From the NCBI RefSeq assembly GCF_038637725.1, contig NZ_CP152052.1, positions 2,711,501 to 2,775,500 of the forward strand: a DNA stretch of 64,000 nt. Direction: 5' to 3'. Under the pieces are notes generated by a model. The model was not told the DNA's origin and ran no database searches. It saw nothing but the letters and a program-made list of their open reading frames with translations. Positions 49,212 through 57,547 of this stretch are shown one piece after another (within the stretch, counting starts at the first letter, position 1; every line of letters starts with the position of its first letter). The position numbers and the translations under genes were made by a program. Source of the stretch: Psychrobacillus sp. FSL H8-0483. Its GTDB lineage: Bacteria > Bacillota > Bacilli > Bacillales_A > Planococcaceae.

Positions 49212-49856
49212 TCAGAAACTCAATTCTACACATTTATTCTGATCTAAATAGTGGGAAAAAACATGTAATCTCATAACCGATGAAACATCTGAAAACGTTG
49301 ATACCGCTTGCACGATGTTTGTTAAATCATCCGGATATTCTTCTTTTTTTACGATAGAGTCAAAAAAATTTTTCGAGATATTTTCTTCTTGTAAAACCGT
49401 CATGATTTTTTTCACTTTTGGATCTTCACATCCGTTTGTAGAAATGTATAGATTTTTAATAAAAGTAGGGAGCGCTTCCTGTTGAGAACTAGGCACGTCG
49501 TTCACAAATAATTCACTCCATACAAAAAATTGATTTTCTACTTGTACAATACTCGCTTTCACTAGAGTCGGTTCCGTAGCCATAAAATCTATAGCACTTT
49601 CCTTTGTTGTAAACATGCCATATTGTTTTGCTTTAAAAGCTAGCAAAGCATCAGCTGCTACTTCTACTTTCTCTTCGTCTTCTTCCTCCTCCTTTACAGT
49701 ATTAGGAGCAGTAATTTCTTCTTCATTTTCTACTTTTTTCTCATTCGCAAAATTTAATATAAAACCAAAAAGTAAAACTCCAATTACTCCAATAACAAGC
49801 CCTTGAACGGCTGCTAATATTATCTTTTTTCTAGGATTCCGCCTTCTAATCGGCAT
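49212..49856 (-). CDS. spoIIB: SpoIIB-like membrane protein
   Basis: 214 residues: a basic N-terminus RRRNPRKK, one membrane helix (about 10-33), an acidic E-rich linker (about 38-65) and an outer domain that may be SPOR-like. B. subtilis spoIIB, needed for engulfment, lies between maf and comC, exactly as here. Sequence alone would not identify it, so the name rests on synteny and topology. Confidence 0.65.
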   Translation of the reverse strand: MPIRRRNPRKKIILAAVQGLVIGVIGVLLFGFILNFANEKKVENEEEITAPNTVKEEEEDEEKVEVAADALLAFKAKQYGMFTTKESAIDFMATEPTLVKASIVQVENQFFVWSELFVNDVPSSQQEALPTFIKNLYISTNGCEDPKVKKIMTVLQEENISKNFFDSIVKKEEYPDDLTNIVQAVSTFSDVSSVMRLHVFSHYLDQNKCVELSF

Positions 49857-49942
49857 AATATCACCTCTTTTTTCACAACCTTATCACGAAAAACATAAAA
49901 AAAGACTAGACCTATGTCGGCTCGCCCTAAAAATTTATCGAG

Positions 49943-50698
49943 TTAAAAAAACAAATTCATATACCAATCGACAAGTGATCCCCCATAAAAATACGAAATC
50001 ACTGCAGCAATGGCAATCGAAGGTCCAAATGGAATCGGTGTCTTACGCCCTTTTTTCGCAATTCGTAATGAAATGATTCCGAAAATAGTCCCGATAATGG
50101 ACGCTAAAAACAACGTCAATAATGTAGACACTGTACCTAGTACAAGTCCAATGACGAAGAATAACTTAATATCCCCGCCACCCATTCCACCTTTCGACAA
50201 TACCGCAATTAAAAACAATACACTAAAACCAATTACCGCTCCAAGTATACTATCCCACCAAGGGGTTAGAGGAGCTAAAATTCTAGCACCTACTAAAGGA
50301 ATTAAAAAGAATAATAGAATCTTATCCGGAATGAGCATATACGCAATATCGGAAACCGTAATAATGACAAGCAAGGAAGTAAGTAAAATGGCTACAATAA
50401 ACTCTTTGGAAAAACCTAGCTGAGCAAAAGCAAATGCAAATAATAAACCCGTCACTAGTTCCATCACTGGGTACACCCAATGAATCTTTGTCCCACAGCC
50501 TCTACATTTTCCTTTTAAAAACACATAGGAAAACACAGGAACTAAATCTCGCGCAGATAGATTTCGATCACAGACCGTACAATGGGAAGGAGGACGAAGA
50601 ATAGACTCCCCCTTCGGCACACGCAAGCCCACTACGTTAAAAAAAGACCCAAATACTAGCCCATATATAAACACAACCAACATTAGTGCAATTTCCAT
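49943..50698 (-). CDS. comC: Type IV prepilin peptidase / N-methyltransferase
   Basis: Cleaves and methylates prepilins at the membrane. 251 residues: the N-terminal methyltransferase region has the zinc cysteines CTVC and CRGC (about 39-42 and 68-71). The protease aspartates are in TVSDIAYMLIPD and GGMGGGDIKLF. ATG 50698 with AAGGTG. Named comC by position; here it probably serves the pilus genes next to it and perhaps a comG system elsewhere. Confidence 0.93.
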   Translation of the reverse strand: MEIALMLVVFIYGLVFGSFFNVVGLRVPKGESILRPPSHCTVCDRNLSARDLVPVFSYVFLKGKCRGCGTKIHWVYPVMELVTGLLFAFAFAQLGFSKEFIVAILLTSLLVIITVSDIAYMLIPDKILLFFLIPLVGARILAPLTPWWDSILGAVIGFSVLFLIAVLSKGGMGGGDIKLFFVIGLVLGTVSTLLTLFLASIIGTIFGIISLRIAKKGRKTPIPFGPSIAIAAVISYFYGGSLVDWYMNLFF

Positions 50699-50708
50699 GA
50701 TAAACACC

Positions 50709-52268
50709 TTATTTCATACTTTTTAAACTTTCTTTATCTTTATACATATTCAAATCAGCCTGATGAAATAAATCCTCAAAAGTAAGCGCCTGATCCGGAT
50801 AAAACGCAATACCAATACTCGGTTCAATTTCTACCATAATACCCTTAGATTCAAAACGGTTTGCCGCAAACAAGGAGCGTAAACGCACTAACCATTCATA
50901 AAATAACTCTCTTGACGCGAAGTCATGCAAAAACAAGACAAATTCATCCCCACCAAAGCGTGCAACTAAATCATTTTTCCGAACTGCCTTTTTCAAAATA
51001 TCTGCCGTATGTTGAAGCACTTGATCACCCAAGCTGTGACCAAATTGGTCATTGACTTCTTTAAAGTGGTTCAGATCAAGTAAAATTAATACACCCATAG
51101 CATTTGTTTGATTGGTAATTTCTATTAATCGTCTACGTACTTTCGTCACAAAATAAGCACGATTATGTAGATTAGTTAATGCATCATGATACGCCATATG
51201 CATAATAATCTTTTCCTTCTCTACCTCGTCCGTTACATCTCGCCACATTAAGTAATAGATTTTTTCCTCACCAGTTGACACTATCGATGCATCAATTGCA
51301 AAGTGGGAGACTCCTGCCCTATGCAAAAGCTCAAAAGACATCTCATACCCATGAACAGTTCCATTTTCTTGAAGCTCAAATGCCAGTTTTCGGAGCTTCT
51401 TTTGATTGTTCTTGGTGTGAGCAAATTTCATCATGTTGACAGCAAATTGATCATGTAAGTTTAACATCTGCTCCGCGCGTTCATTTATCTCTAAAATATC
51501 CCAGTTTGCATTAACGATCATAATGGACACAGGACTCAAGTCGAACATCGTTTGATACCTTTTAGATACATTCGGTAATAAACGATAGCGCATCACCGAA
51601 ATTGATAAAAGTATCGAGAACACAAACCCTTCATAAATATACGTATAGGGAGGAAGATCGGGTGCAAAATCTAGATACCCTAGTCCAATATTCAAAAATA
51701 AGATAACGAGGGTACTTGTCATTAAAAAACGAAGTAAGTTTCTTTGCTGTATTACTCTGGTCTTCCGATAACCAGTAACTAATATAAAAAACATCACTAT
51801 TATAAAAACATTCGAAACCGTCATCGTGGCATAATATTGCATGTTGAAAACAGGAACATACCAAATTCCTTTTGCTTCATACTGTGTATTGGAAATTAGA
51901 TTGTAATTAAATAATTGAGCAACGATCGCTACTAAGAAGGGAGCATAAAAAATAGACGGATAAAACGGTTTTCTCATCCGCTTCTGTGAAATGGCCAAAA
52001 ATGTATATAAATGAAAAGTAATACCTACAACGAGTAACCCTAAATTTCCAAAGAACAGTTTCGTCAAAGTTGCACTATATTCCATTGGTAATAAGTGTCG
52101 AAAAAACTCTTCAAAAAAAAGGAGACTGTAGATGAACACGACAGAAGCAACCAGTCTATTTTCTAGTCTTTTCGGATGCTGCGAAATAACGACACAAGCC
52201 ATCCCAAATAAATAGAGAGCCGGGAGGATATATGCACACAAATATATACTTAACTGACTAATAGACAT
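50709..52268 (-). CDS. Membrane PAS-GGDEF diguanylate cyclase
   Basis: 519 residues: about seven membrane helices (about 1-220), a PAS domain (about 235-345) and a GGDEF domain (about 350-519). The active site GGDEF is intact (ARFGGDEFVLF), and an inhibitory RxxD site (RKND) lies five residues before it, so it should make cyclic di-GMP and be product-inhibited. ATG 52268 has AGGGG upstream. It lies between the pil genes and the prepilin peptidase, 10 bases before the latter. Confidence 0.92.
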   Translation of the reverse strand: MSISQLSIYLCAYILPALYLFGMACVVISQHPKRLENRLVASVVFIYSLLFFEEFFRHLLPMEYSATLTKLFFGNLGLLVVGITFHLYTFLAISQKRMRKPFYPSIFYAPFLVAIVAQLFNYNLISNTQYEAKGIWYVPVFNMQYYATMTVSNVFIIVMFFILVTGYRKTRVIQQRNLLRFLMTSTLVILFLNIGLGYLDFAPDLPPYTYIYEGFVFSILLSISVMRYRLLPNVSKRYQTMFDLSPVSIMIVNANWDILEINERAEQMLNLHDQFAVNMMKFAHTKNNQKKLRKLAFELQENGTVHGYEMSFELLHRAGVSHFAIDASIVSTGEEKIYYLMWRDVTDEVEKEKIIMHMAYHDALTNLHNRAYFVTKVRRRLIEITNQTNAMGVLILLDLNHFKEVNDQFGHSLGDQVLQHTADILKKAVRKNDLVARFGGDEFVLFLHDFASRELFYEWLVRLRSLFAANRFESKGIMVEIEPSIGIAFYPDQALTFEDLFHQADLNMYKDKESLKSMK

Positions 52269-52324
52269 TCGCTTTACCCCTATCTTCAAAGTTCCTTATC
52301 ATAGTAGATATCCACAAAAATAGA

Positions 52325-52352
52325 GCGAGTAAACAGTCGAACATTTACTCGC
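52325..52352 (-). terminator. Terminator overlapping the pilO stop codon
   Basis: On the minus strand GCGAGTAAA and TTTACTCGC form a 9-bp stem around 10 bases, followed by TCTATTTTTG. The pilO stop TAA is in the first arm. It separates the pilus operon from the cyclase gene. Confidence 0.8.
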
Positions 52353-53031
52353 CATTGTAATAGAACGTAGTCAATTGAATTTCAGCAGAAATCGTTTCTT
52401 CAGAATCCAAATCGTACAATTGTTCCTCACCTGGCATGGAGAACCCTATTTGATCGACACGTACAATTCGTTCTAAGTTTTCAAGTTCTTCAATAAATAC
52501 TTTTAGGTGGTCATAGTCTTTTGTTAGTACAGAAATATTAAAAGTAATTAGTTTTAATTGAGGAGGAAGTACAATATTAGCTACTGGTGAAACAGGTGTT
52601 TCAGTAGCTGTATTCTCTTCTGTTGGTTTAGCATTCTCTGTTTGTGTTCCTTCTTCCGTTTGCGTTGGAGCAAGTGGAGATTCAGAAACAGCTGCGTCAT
52701 AATTATTAAAATTTATAGATTCTATTTTAGATTCACTAATAAGTTCTACTTCTTCAATCGAGCGAATTAGCTCGTCTAAAGCGCGTGTTAACGGAACTTT
52801 CTTTTGTAGAGCAAACGTATTTTGCTCAGGCTCTACTTCTTCGTTCGGAGCAGTTAATTGCTCATTTAATACGGCAATCTCATTGCGAACATTGCTTACC
52901 ATTACTTCTTTCGTACTTTTTTCTTCGTTTAAAGGATAAATAACATAATAATAAATAGCACCAAAGACAACTGCTACTAGTGCTGCTATTAACAGAAAAC
53001 CCGTTTTTTTATTACTAACTAACTCATTCAT
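52345..53031 (-). CDS. pilO: Type IV pilus inner-membrane protein PilO
   Basis: 228 residues: a short cytoplasmic part, one membrane helix (about 12-32), a coiled coil (about 35-60) and an outer ferredoxin-like domain. A T/E/P-rich linker (about 115-150, ENAKPTEENTATETPVS) is unusual. Its ATG overlaps the pilN stop (TGATG) with AGGAGG upstream. Partner of PilN. Confidence 0.85.
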   Translation of the reverse strand: MNELVSNKKTGFLLIAALVAVVFGAIYYYVIYPLNEEKSTKEVMVSNVRNEIAVLNEQLTAPNEEVEPEQNTFALQKKVPLTRALDELIRSIEEVELISESKIESINFNNYDAAVSESPLAPTQTEEGTQTENAKPTEENTATETPVSPVANIVLPPQLKLITFNISVLTKDYDHLKVFIEELENLERIVRVDQIGFSMPGEEQLYDLDSEETISAEIQLTTFYYNGE

Positions 53032-53624
53032 CAACGGGCACCTCCTGTACTTAAATACGTTTGGTCAATAGTGAGATCAATCATAGCAGAATAACGCGGT
53101 TGCACATCAAAATCAGTCTCATCCGTATCCGTAGTTTCTTCTGAATTACCTGCTGGTTCAAAGGTTGAAATTTCCAGCACTTTCACATCTGTAAAATAAG
53201 AACTGTTTAATAATTTTTCAATGAAAATTGAAAGGTCATTCATCGTCTCAAAATCAGCTGTAAGATTAACATCCATTTCTGCAAATTGATAGTCACGTAA
53301 ATACGTGTTCTCTACTAACAATGATTGTACTTCTTCTATTAAAGGACTGACAGGATACGAGACACTCTCTACAAAAGTAACCGATGAGGATAGACTTCCT
53401 TGATCTTCAGAACTTGTTGAAGAAATTTGAGCAGCTAGCACGTCTCTTTCTGCTATTAATTGTATTTCTTCAGTAGTCAAAGCGCTAATATCTTTCTTTA
53501 AAGAGAATGATTGTATGATTAAAAATAATATAATTGCACCAAATACGATTATACTCAAGATAATTACTAAGTTATTAGACCTTTTACTTTCTATTTTTGG
53601 CAATAAATTAATTTCTGGAACCAC
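53031..53624 (-). CDS. pilN: Type IV pilus assembly protein PilN
   Basis: 197 residues. The cytoplasmic N-terminus carries the conserved INLLP motif (5-9), which docks into PilM; then one membrane helix (about 20-40), coiled coil and ferredoxin-like domain. Starts with GTG sharing a base with the pilM stop (TAGTG); AAGGAGG precedes it. Confidence 0.9.
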   Translation of the reverse strand: MVPEINLLPKIESKRSNNLVIILSIIVFGAIILFLIIQSFSLKKDISALTTEEIQLIAERDVLAAQISSTSSEDQGSLSSSVTFVESVSYPVSPLIEEVQSLLVENTYLRDYQFAEMDVNLTADFETMNDLSIFIEKLLNSSYFTDVKVLEISTFEPAGNSEETTDTDETDFDVQPRYSAMIDLTIDQTYLSTGGAR

Positions 53625-54598
53625 TAATTTACCTCCTTGATTACAAGTCCAATAAGTGGAGCATGCCTAGCGTTAAGATTAGGATATAACGACTGAACCT
53701 CTTCATCCCCTATATATGTAACGGGAGTTTCATAATTGGAACGAATTTCGGATAAGATATAACTCATATCTGGAGAATCTCCTAAAACAATCAATTCATC
53801 TACTGCCTTTTCTCCTTTATAAAGCGAGAAACGATAAAAATTTAGAATTCGATCGATTTCAGCGATTTGATCCATTAATTGCATACGATATTCTTCCATA
53901 TCTTCATCATAAAAAAATTGAACCATTTTCTCATCTATTTGACGTCCCTGCCATTTTTGCATAGGAGTATCTATTGTTTGGTAGCGAAGAAATTCTAACT
54001 TTCCAGGCGTATAAATACTAATGGAAACTCCTGTTATCGACCAATCCGTAATAAGATAACTCTTTTTATCCGTAAATGCATTTATCTTTTCTAAAAAACG
54101 AATTGTAGATAAAGTACGAACATCTGCAACTGTAGGAGATAGCGAGACATCAGCTAATAAACCAGCCATCTTACTTACTTCCTCCGAAGGAGCAGCAAAA
54201 AGAGTTGCCTCTCCGTCATTCGGTTTCTCATCATACACATCAATAAGCGGATGGGTAAAAGGTAAATGAATTGTTTGTCCTAACTCCATTTCGACGTAAG
54301 CTTTTAACTTAGCAGATGTCACATCAGCAGGATGCTCAAATGTCTTCATCATAACAGAACGATCTGGAACAAAAAAACGAACATCATGTCGTTTCATCCC
54401 CCATGCAGGTACAAGCTCCTTCAATTCATCAAATAAAGCCATCTCATCTCGAATCATATCTCCTTCAATAATTCCGGCTTTTAACGGATGCTCATAAACA
54501 ACGGCTTGTTTTATATCTGGACTGTTCATCACGATTGCTCGGATCAGATATTCATTCACTTCCAAAGCAACAAATCGCTTCTTTTTACTTTTGAACAT
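53624..54598 (-). CDS. pilM: Type IV pilus assembly protein PilM (actin-like)
   Basis: 324 residues of actin-like fold. Part of the PilMNO platform that links the ATPases to the pilus. N-terminal phosphate loop FVALEVNEYLIR is degenerate compared with FtsA-like members. GGGGGG precedes the ATG. It follows the pilin gene after a 123-base gap with two hairpins. Confidence 0.85.
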   Translation of the reverse strand: MFKSKKKRFVALEVNEYLIRAIVMNSPDIKQAVVYEHPLKAGIIEGDMIRDEMALFDELKELVPAWGMKRHDVRFFVPDRSVMMKTFEHPADVTSAKLKAYVEMELGQTIHLPFTHPLIDVYDEKPNDGEATLFAAPSEEVSKMAGLLADVSLSPTVADVRTLSTIRFLEKINAFTDKKSYLITDWSITGVSISIYTPGKLEFLRYQTIDTPMQKWQGRQIDEKMVQFFYDEDMEEYRMQLMDQIAEIDRILNFYRFSLYKGEKAVDELIVLGDSPDMSYILSEIRSNYETPVTYIGDEEVQSLYPNLNARHAPLIGLVIKEVN

Positions 54599-54635
54599 AG
54601 CCGCTACCCCCCTATATGTTTCTATCTATATGTGT

Positions 54636-54686
54636 TATTTTCACGTTTCGGCAAACGAAGCTTTCGTTTGCTGAAACGTGAAAATA
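54636..54686 (-). promoter_or_regulatory. Long hairpin between pilA and pilM
   Basis: ATTTTCACGTTTCGGCAAACG and its near-exact complement form a stem of about 24 bp with a tiny loop. No T run follows, so it is more likely an RNA stabiliser or processing signal than a strong terminator. Confidence 0.75.
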
Positions 54687-54691
54687 AGTGA

Positions 54692-54715
54692 CTACAGCAG
54701 CTGGAGCTGCTGTAG
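54692..54715 (-). promoter_or_regulatory. Perfect hairpin just after the pilA stop codon
   Basis: CTACAGCAGCT-CC-AGCTGCTGTAG forms an 11-bp perfect stem six bases after the major pilin stop codon, followed on the minus strand by TCACTTATTTTC. Confidence 0.75.
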
Positions 54716-54721
54716 AAAATC

Positions 54722-55192
54722 TTAATTTGTTAAAATAGTATTTAATTGAGTCTCAGTAATAGTTAAATTGGCAGCCCCCGGTGTAAATCCACCACCTGTA
54801 AACTTAGTCGTATTTTTGATTTTACCTAACTTTGCATATGTTAATGTCCATGTCGTTGTATTATCTGCAGCAACAGTTTTAACTACTTGATCACCTGATG
54901 AAGCAAATGTAATTCCTTCTACGTATGGTAGTAAATTACTAGAACTACAAGTTGTAGTAGTAATATTATTAGCAGTAGTCGTTGAGCACTTTTCTTCAGT
55001 AACTGCTATTTTAGCTCCAGCAATTACATTAGAAGCTTCGGATAAAATTGCTTTATCTTTCGAATTATTAACAATATTCCCGATTGATGGTACAGCAATT
55101 GCTGCAACAATAGCTAAGATTACGATAACTGCTAGAAGCTCGATAAGTGTTAAACCTTTTTGATTTTTAAGTATTTTAGTGAATTTTTTCAT
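54722..55192 (-). CDS. pilA: Major type IV pilin
   Basis: 156 residues with a class III signal peptide MKKFTKILKNQKG, cleaved after G13, then LTLIELLAVIVILAIVAAIAVP with the conserved glutamate at mature +5. The mature protein is about 143 residues, with two cysteines (in EKCSTT and TTCSSS) that may form a disulfide and many threonines. I chose ATG 55192 (GGGGG nine bases upstream); ATG 55198 is too close. Two hairpins follow it. Confidence 0.92.
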   Translation of the reverse strand: MKKFTKILKNQKGLTLIELLAVIVILAIVAAIAVPSIGNIVNNSKDKAILSEASNVIAGAKIAVTEEKCSTTTANNITTTTCSSSNLLPYVEGITFASSGDQVVKTVAADNTTTWTLTYAKLGKIKNTTKFTGGGFTPGAANLTITETQLNTILTN

Positions 55193-55290
55193 TTTCATTT
55201 TCCCCCTAGAATTGGATTCATTTATTTCTTTCGGTGTTACATTCATCATTGTTTTCAAGACTTGTCACCTCCTTTAATGGAAAGCAATGA

Positions 55291-56496
55291 TTAGATTTGT
55301 TCATACATACTAAACATAGGTATCATAATCGCCATAACGATAGTTCCAACTACAGCAGCTAATATCACAATCATGAGTGGTTCGATTAGTGATTTTAGCG
55401 TATCTACAGTACGGTCAACATCATCTTCGTAAAACACTGCAATCTTTTCTAACATATAGTCAAGTGAACCAGTTTGCTCACCAATTGCCGTCATTTGTGT
55501 TACTAAAGGTGGGAATATCCAGCTTTTCTCTAGTGGAGCTGTGAGCGTACTACCCTGTTCTAAGCTTGTTCGTGATTCCCGAACTACTTTGGCTACGACT
55601 GGATTACCAATAACTTTTTCCACAATGGTCAAAGCTTGTAGGATAGGTACTGAACTGCTGAATAAAGAAGAAAGTGTTCTAGTCATTCGAGCAATTGCAG
55701 ACTTTTGAAGCAGTTTTCCAAATATCGGCATCTTAAGTAAGATGATATTCACTGAAAAATTAAAAGCTTCGTTATGCTTGTATACATAGTTAAAAACTAT
55801 AACTGCAATGATAGTGAGGGCTAATAAGATATACCAAGATGATTGCAACAGTTCACTAAAACTCATCACTACTTTTGTAATTGTAGGTAGTTCTGCTCCC
55901 ATATCATTAAACATTGTGACAAACTGAGGAACTATTGTTAACATGAGAAAACCTGCTACAAATACCGTCAACACTAGTAACACGACTGGATAGGCCATCG
56001 TCGACTGCACTTTCTTTTTCAAGTTGAATTGCTTTTCATATGAAAATGCCAATCTCTCTAATGACTCGTCCAAATTACCAGTCGCTTCCCCTGCACGTAT
56101 CATATTTACGAATAACTGCGGGAACACTTTTGGATACTTCGCTGTCGCATCCGAAAATGACAATCCAGATCGAACATCTTCCTCAACCGAAAGTAAACTT
56201 TTCTTTAAAGGCTTACTGGAAGTTTGTTCTGCTAAAATTTTTGTTGACTCTAAAATCGAAACGCCTGCACGTATTAACGTGGCAAACTGACGACAATAAA
56301 TAACAAAATCTTGGTTTTTTACGGTACCACCAATAGATAGTTCCTTATGTAGAATACTATTGGACTCTTCAATTTCCCTTGGATTAATTCCTTGTGAACG
56401 AAGTTTTGTAATAGCTGCTTGCTTAGTAGTAGCATCCACGGTTCCTTTTTTTAATGCACCTTGAGCAGTTCGACCATTGTATTTAAATACAACCAT
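55291..56496 (-). CDS. pilC: Type IV pilus membrane platform protein PilC
   Basis: 401 residues with two T2SSF domains (about 65-190 and 268-390), each with membrane helices. The platform on which PilB and PilT act. ATG 56496 overlaps the pilT stop (TGATG). Confidence 0.95.
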   Translation of the reverse strand: MVVFKYNGRTAQGALKKGTVDATTKQAAITKLRSQGINPREIEESNSILHKELSIGGTVKNQDFVIYCRQFATLIRAGVSILESTKILAEQTSSKPLKKSLLSVEEDVRSGLSFSDATAKYPKVFPQLFVNMIRAGEATGNLDESLERLAFSYEKQFNLKKKVQSTMAYPVVLLVLTVFVAGFLMLTIVPQFVTMFNDMGAELPTITKVVMSFSELLQSSWYILLALTIIAVIVFNYVYKHNEAFNFSVNIILLKMPIFGKLLQKSAIARMTRTLSSLFSSSVPILQALTIVEKVIGNPVVAKVVRESRTSLEQGSTLTAPLEKSWIFPPLVTQMTAIGEQTGSLDYMLEKIAVFYEDDVDRTVDTLKSLIEPLMIVILAAVVGTIVMAIMIPMFSMYEQI

Positions 56497-57536
56497 CAAT
56501 ACTCACCTACATCCATAAACGGTTTTGCTGATTCTAGCGAAATCTTACCTGAAGTGACCAAAGTTTGAATCGATGATTCGAGTGTATGCATGCCAAGTGC
56601 TCGACTTGTTTGCATGACATTTTGAATTTGATGCACCTTTTCATTTCGTATTAGATTGGCAACAGACGGTGTTTGAACTAAAATCTCCGTTGCCGCGACA
56701 CGTCCTTTTGCATCGTTTCTAACAAAGAGTCTTTGAGAAATGATCCCTTGTAGTACGTTTGCTAGTTGAATGCGAATTTGCCCTTGTTGGTGTGGTGGAA
56801 AAACATCAATAATTCGATCGATCGTCGTTGGAGCACTACTTGTATGAAGTGTTGCCATGACTAGATGACCCGTTTCCGCTGCTGTAATGGCGGTAGAAAT
56901 TGTTTCTAAATCTCGCATTTCACCAACTAAAATAACATCGGGATCTTGACGGAGTGCAGCTCGTAATCCATTGGCAAAGCTTTGCGTATCCGAACCGACT
57001 TCTCGTTGATTAATGACTGACTTCTTATGCGTATGCACGTATTCAATTGGGTCTTCTAACGTAATAATGTGCTTCGATTTTGTTGTGTTGATATAATCTA
57101 TCATGGATGCAAGTGTCGTTGATTTGCCAGACCCAGTAGGACCAGTTACTAGAATTAGTCCTTGAGGTTTATCTGCTAAAGTATATAAGACATTAGGCAT
57201 TCCAAGTGTTTCAATCGCCGGTATCTTTGCATCAATCATGCGAACTGCTATGGCAACTTGGTCTTGTTGATGAAAAGCATTGATCCGAAAATGACATAGA
57301 TTAGGAAGTGTATATTTGAAATCAAGTTCACCATTTTCTTCGAACTCCTGCAATTTCTCAGGGGGTAATATTTCATTCAACATCGCTCTTGTATCATCTT
57401 CATGCAATGTAGATTCCCCATAAGCTTGTAGATTCCCATTAACTCTAAATACAGGAGCCAATCCAACCGTAATGTGAAGATCCGATGCTCGATCATGAAA
57501 TGATTTTTCTAATAAGTCTATAATCGAAATTTTCAT
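56496..57536 (-). CDS. pilT: Twitching motility retraction ATPase PilT
   Basis: 346 residues: Walker A GPTGSGKSTT (about 131-140), Asp box, Walker B ILVGEMRD and His box GHLVMATLHTSSA. The C-terminal SVANLIRNEKVHQI segment matches the AIRNLIRE motif of true PilT. Its presence separates this machine from ComG-type DNA-uptake pili, which lack PilT. AGGTGGG precedes the ATG. Confidence 0.94.
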   Translation of the reverse strand: MKISIIDLLEKSFHDRASDLHITVGLAPVFRVNGNLQAYGESTLHEDDTRAMLNEILPPEKLQEFEENGELDFKYTLPNLCHFRINAFHQQDQVAIAVRMIDAKIPAIETLGMPNVLYTLADKPQGLILVTGPTGSGKSTTLASMIDYINTTKSKHIITLEDPIEYVHTHKKSVINQREVGSDTQSFANGLRAALRQDPDVILVGEMRDLETISTAITAAETGHLVMATLHTSSAPTTIDRIIDVFPPHQQGQIRIQLANVLQGIISQRLFVRNDAKGRVAATEILVQTPSVANLIRNEKVHQIQNVMQTSRALGMHTLESSIQTLVTSGKISLESAKPFMDVGEY

Positions 57537-57547
57537 ATCTTCCCACC

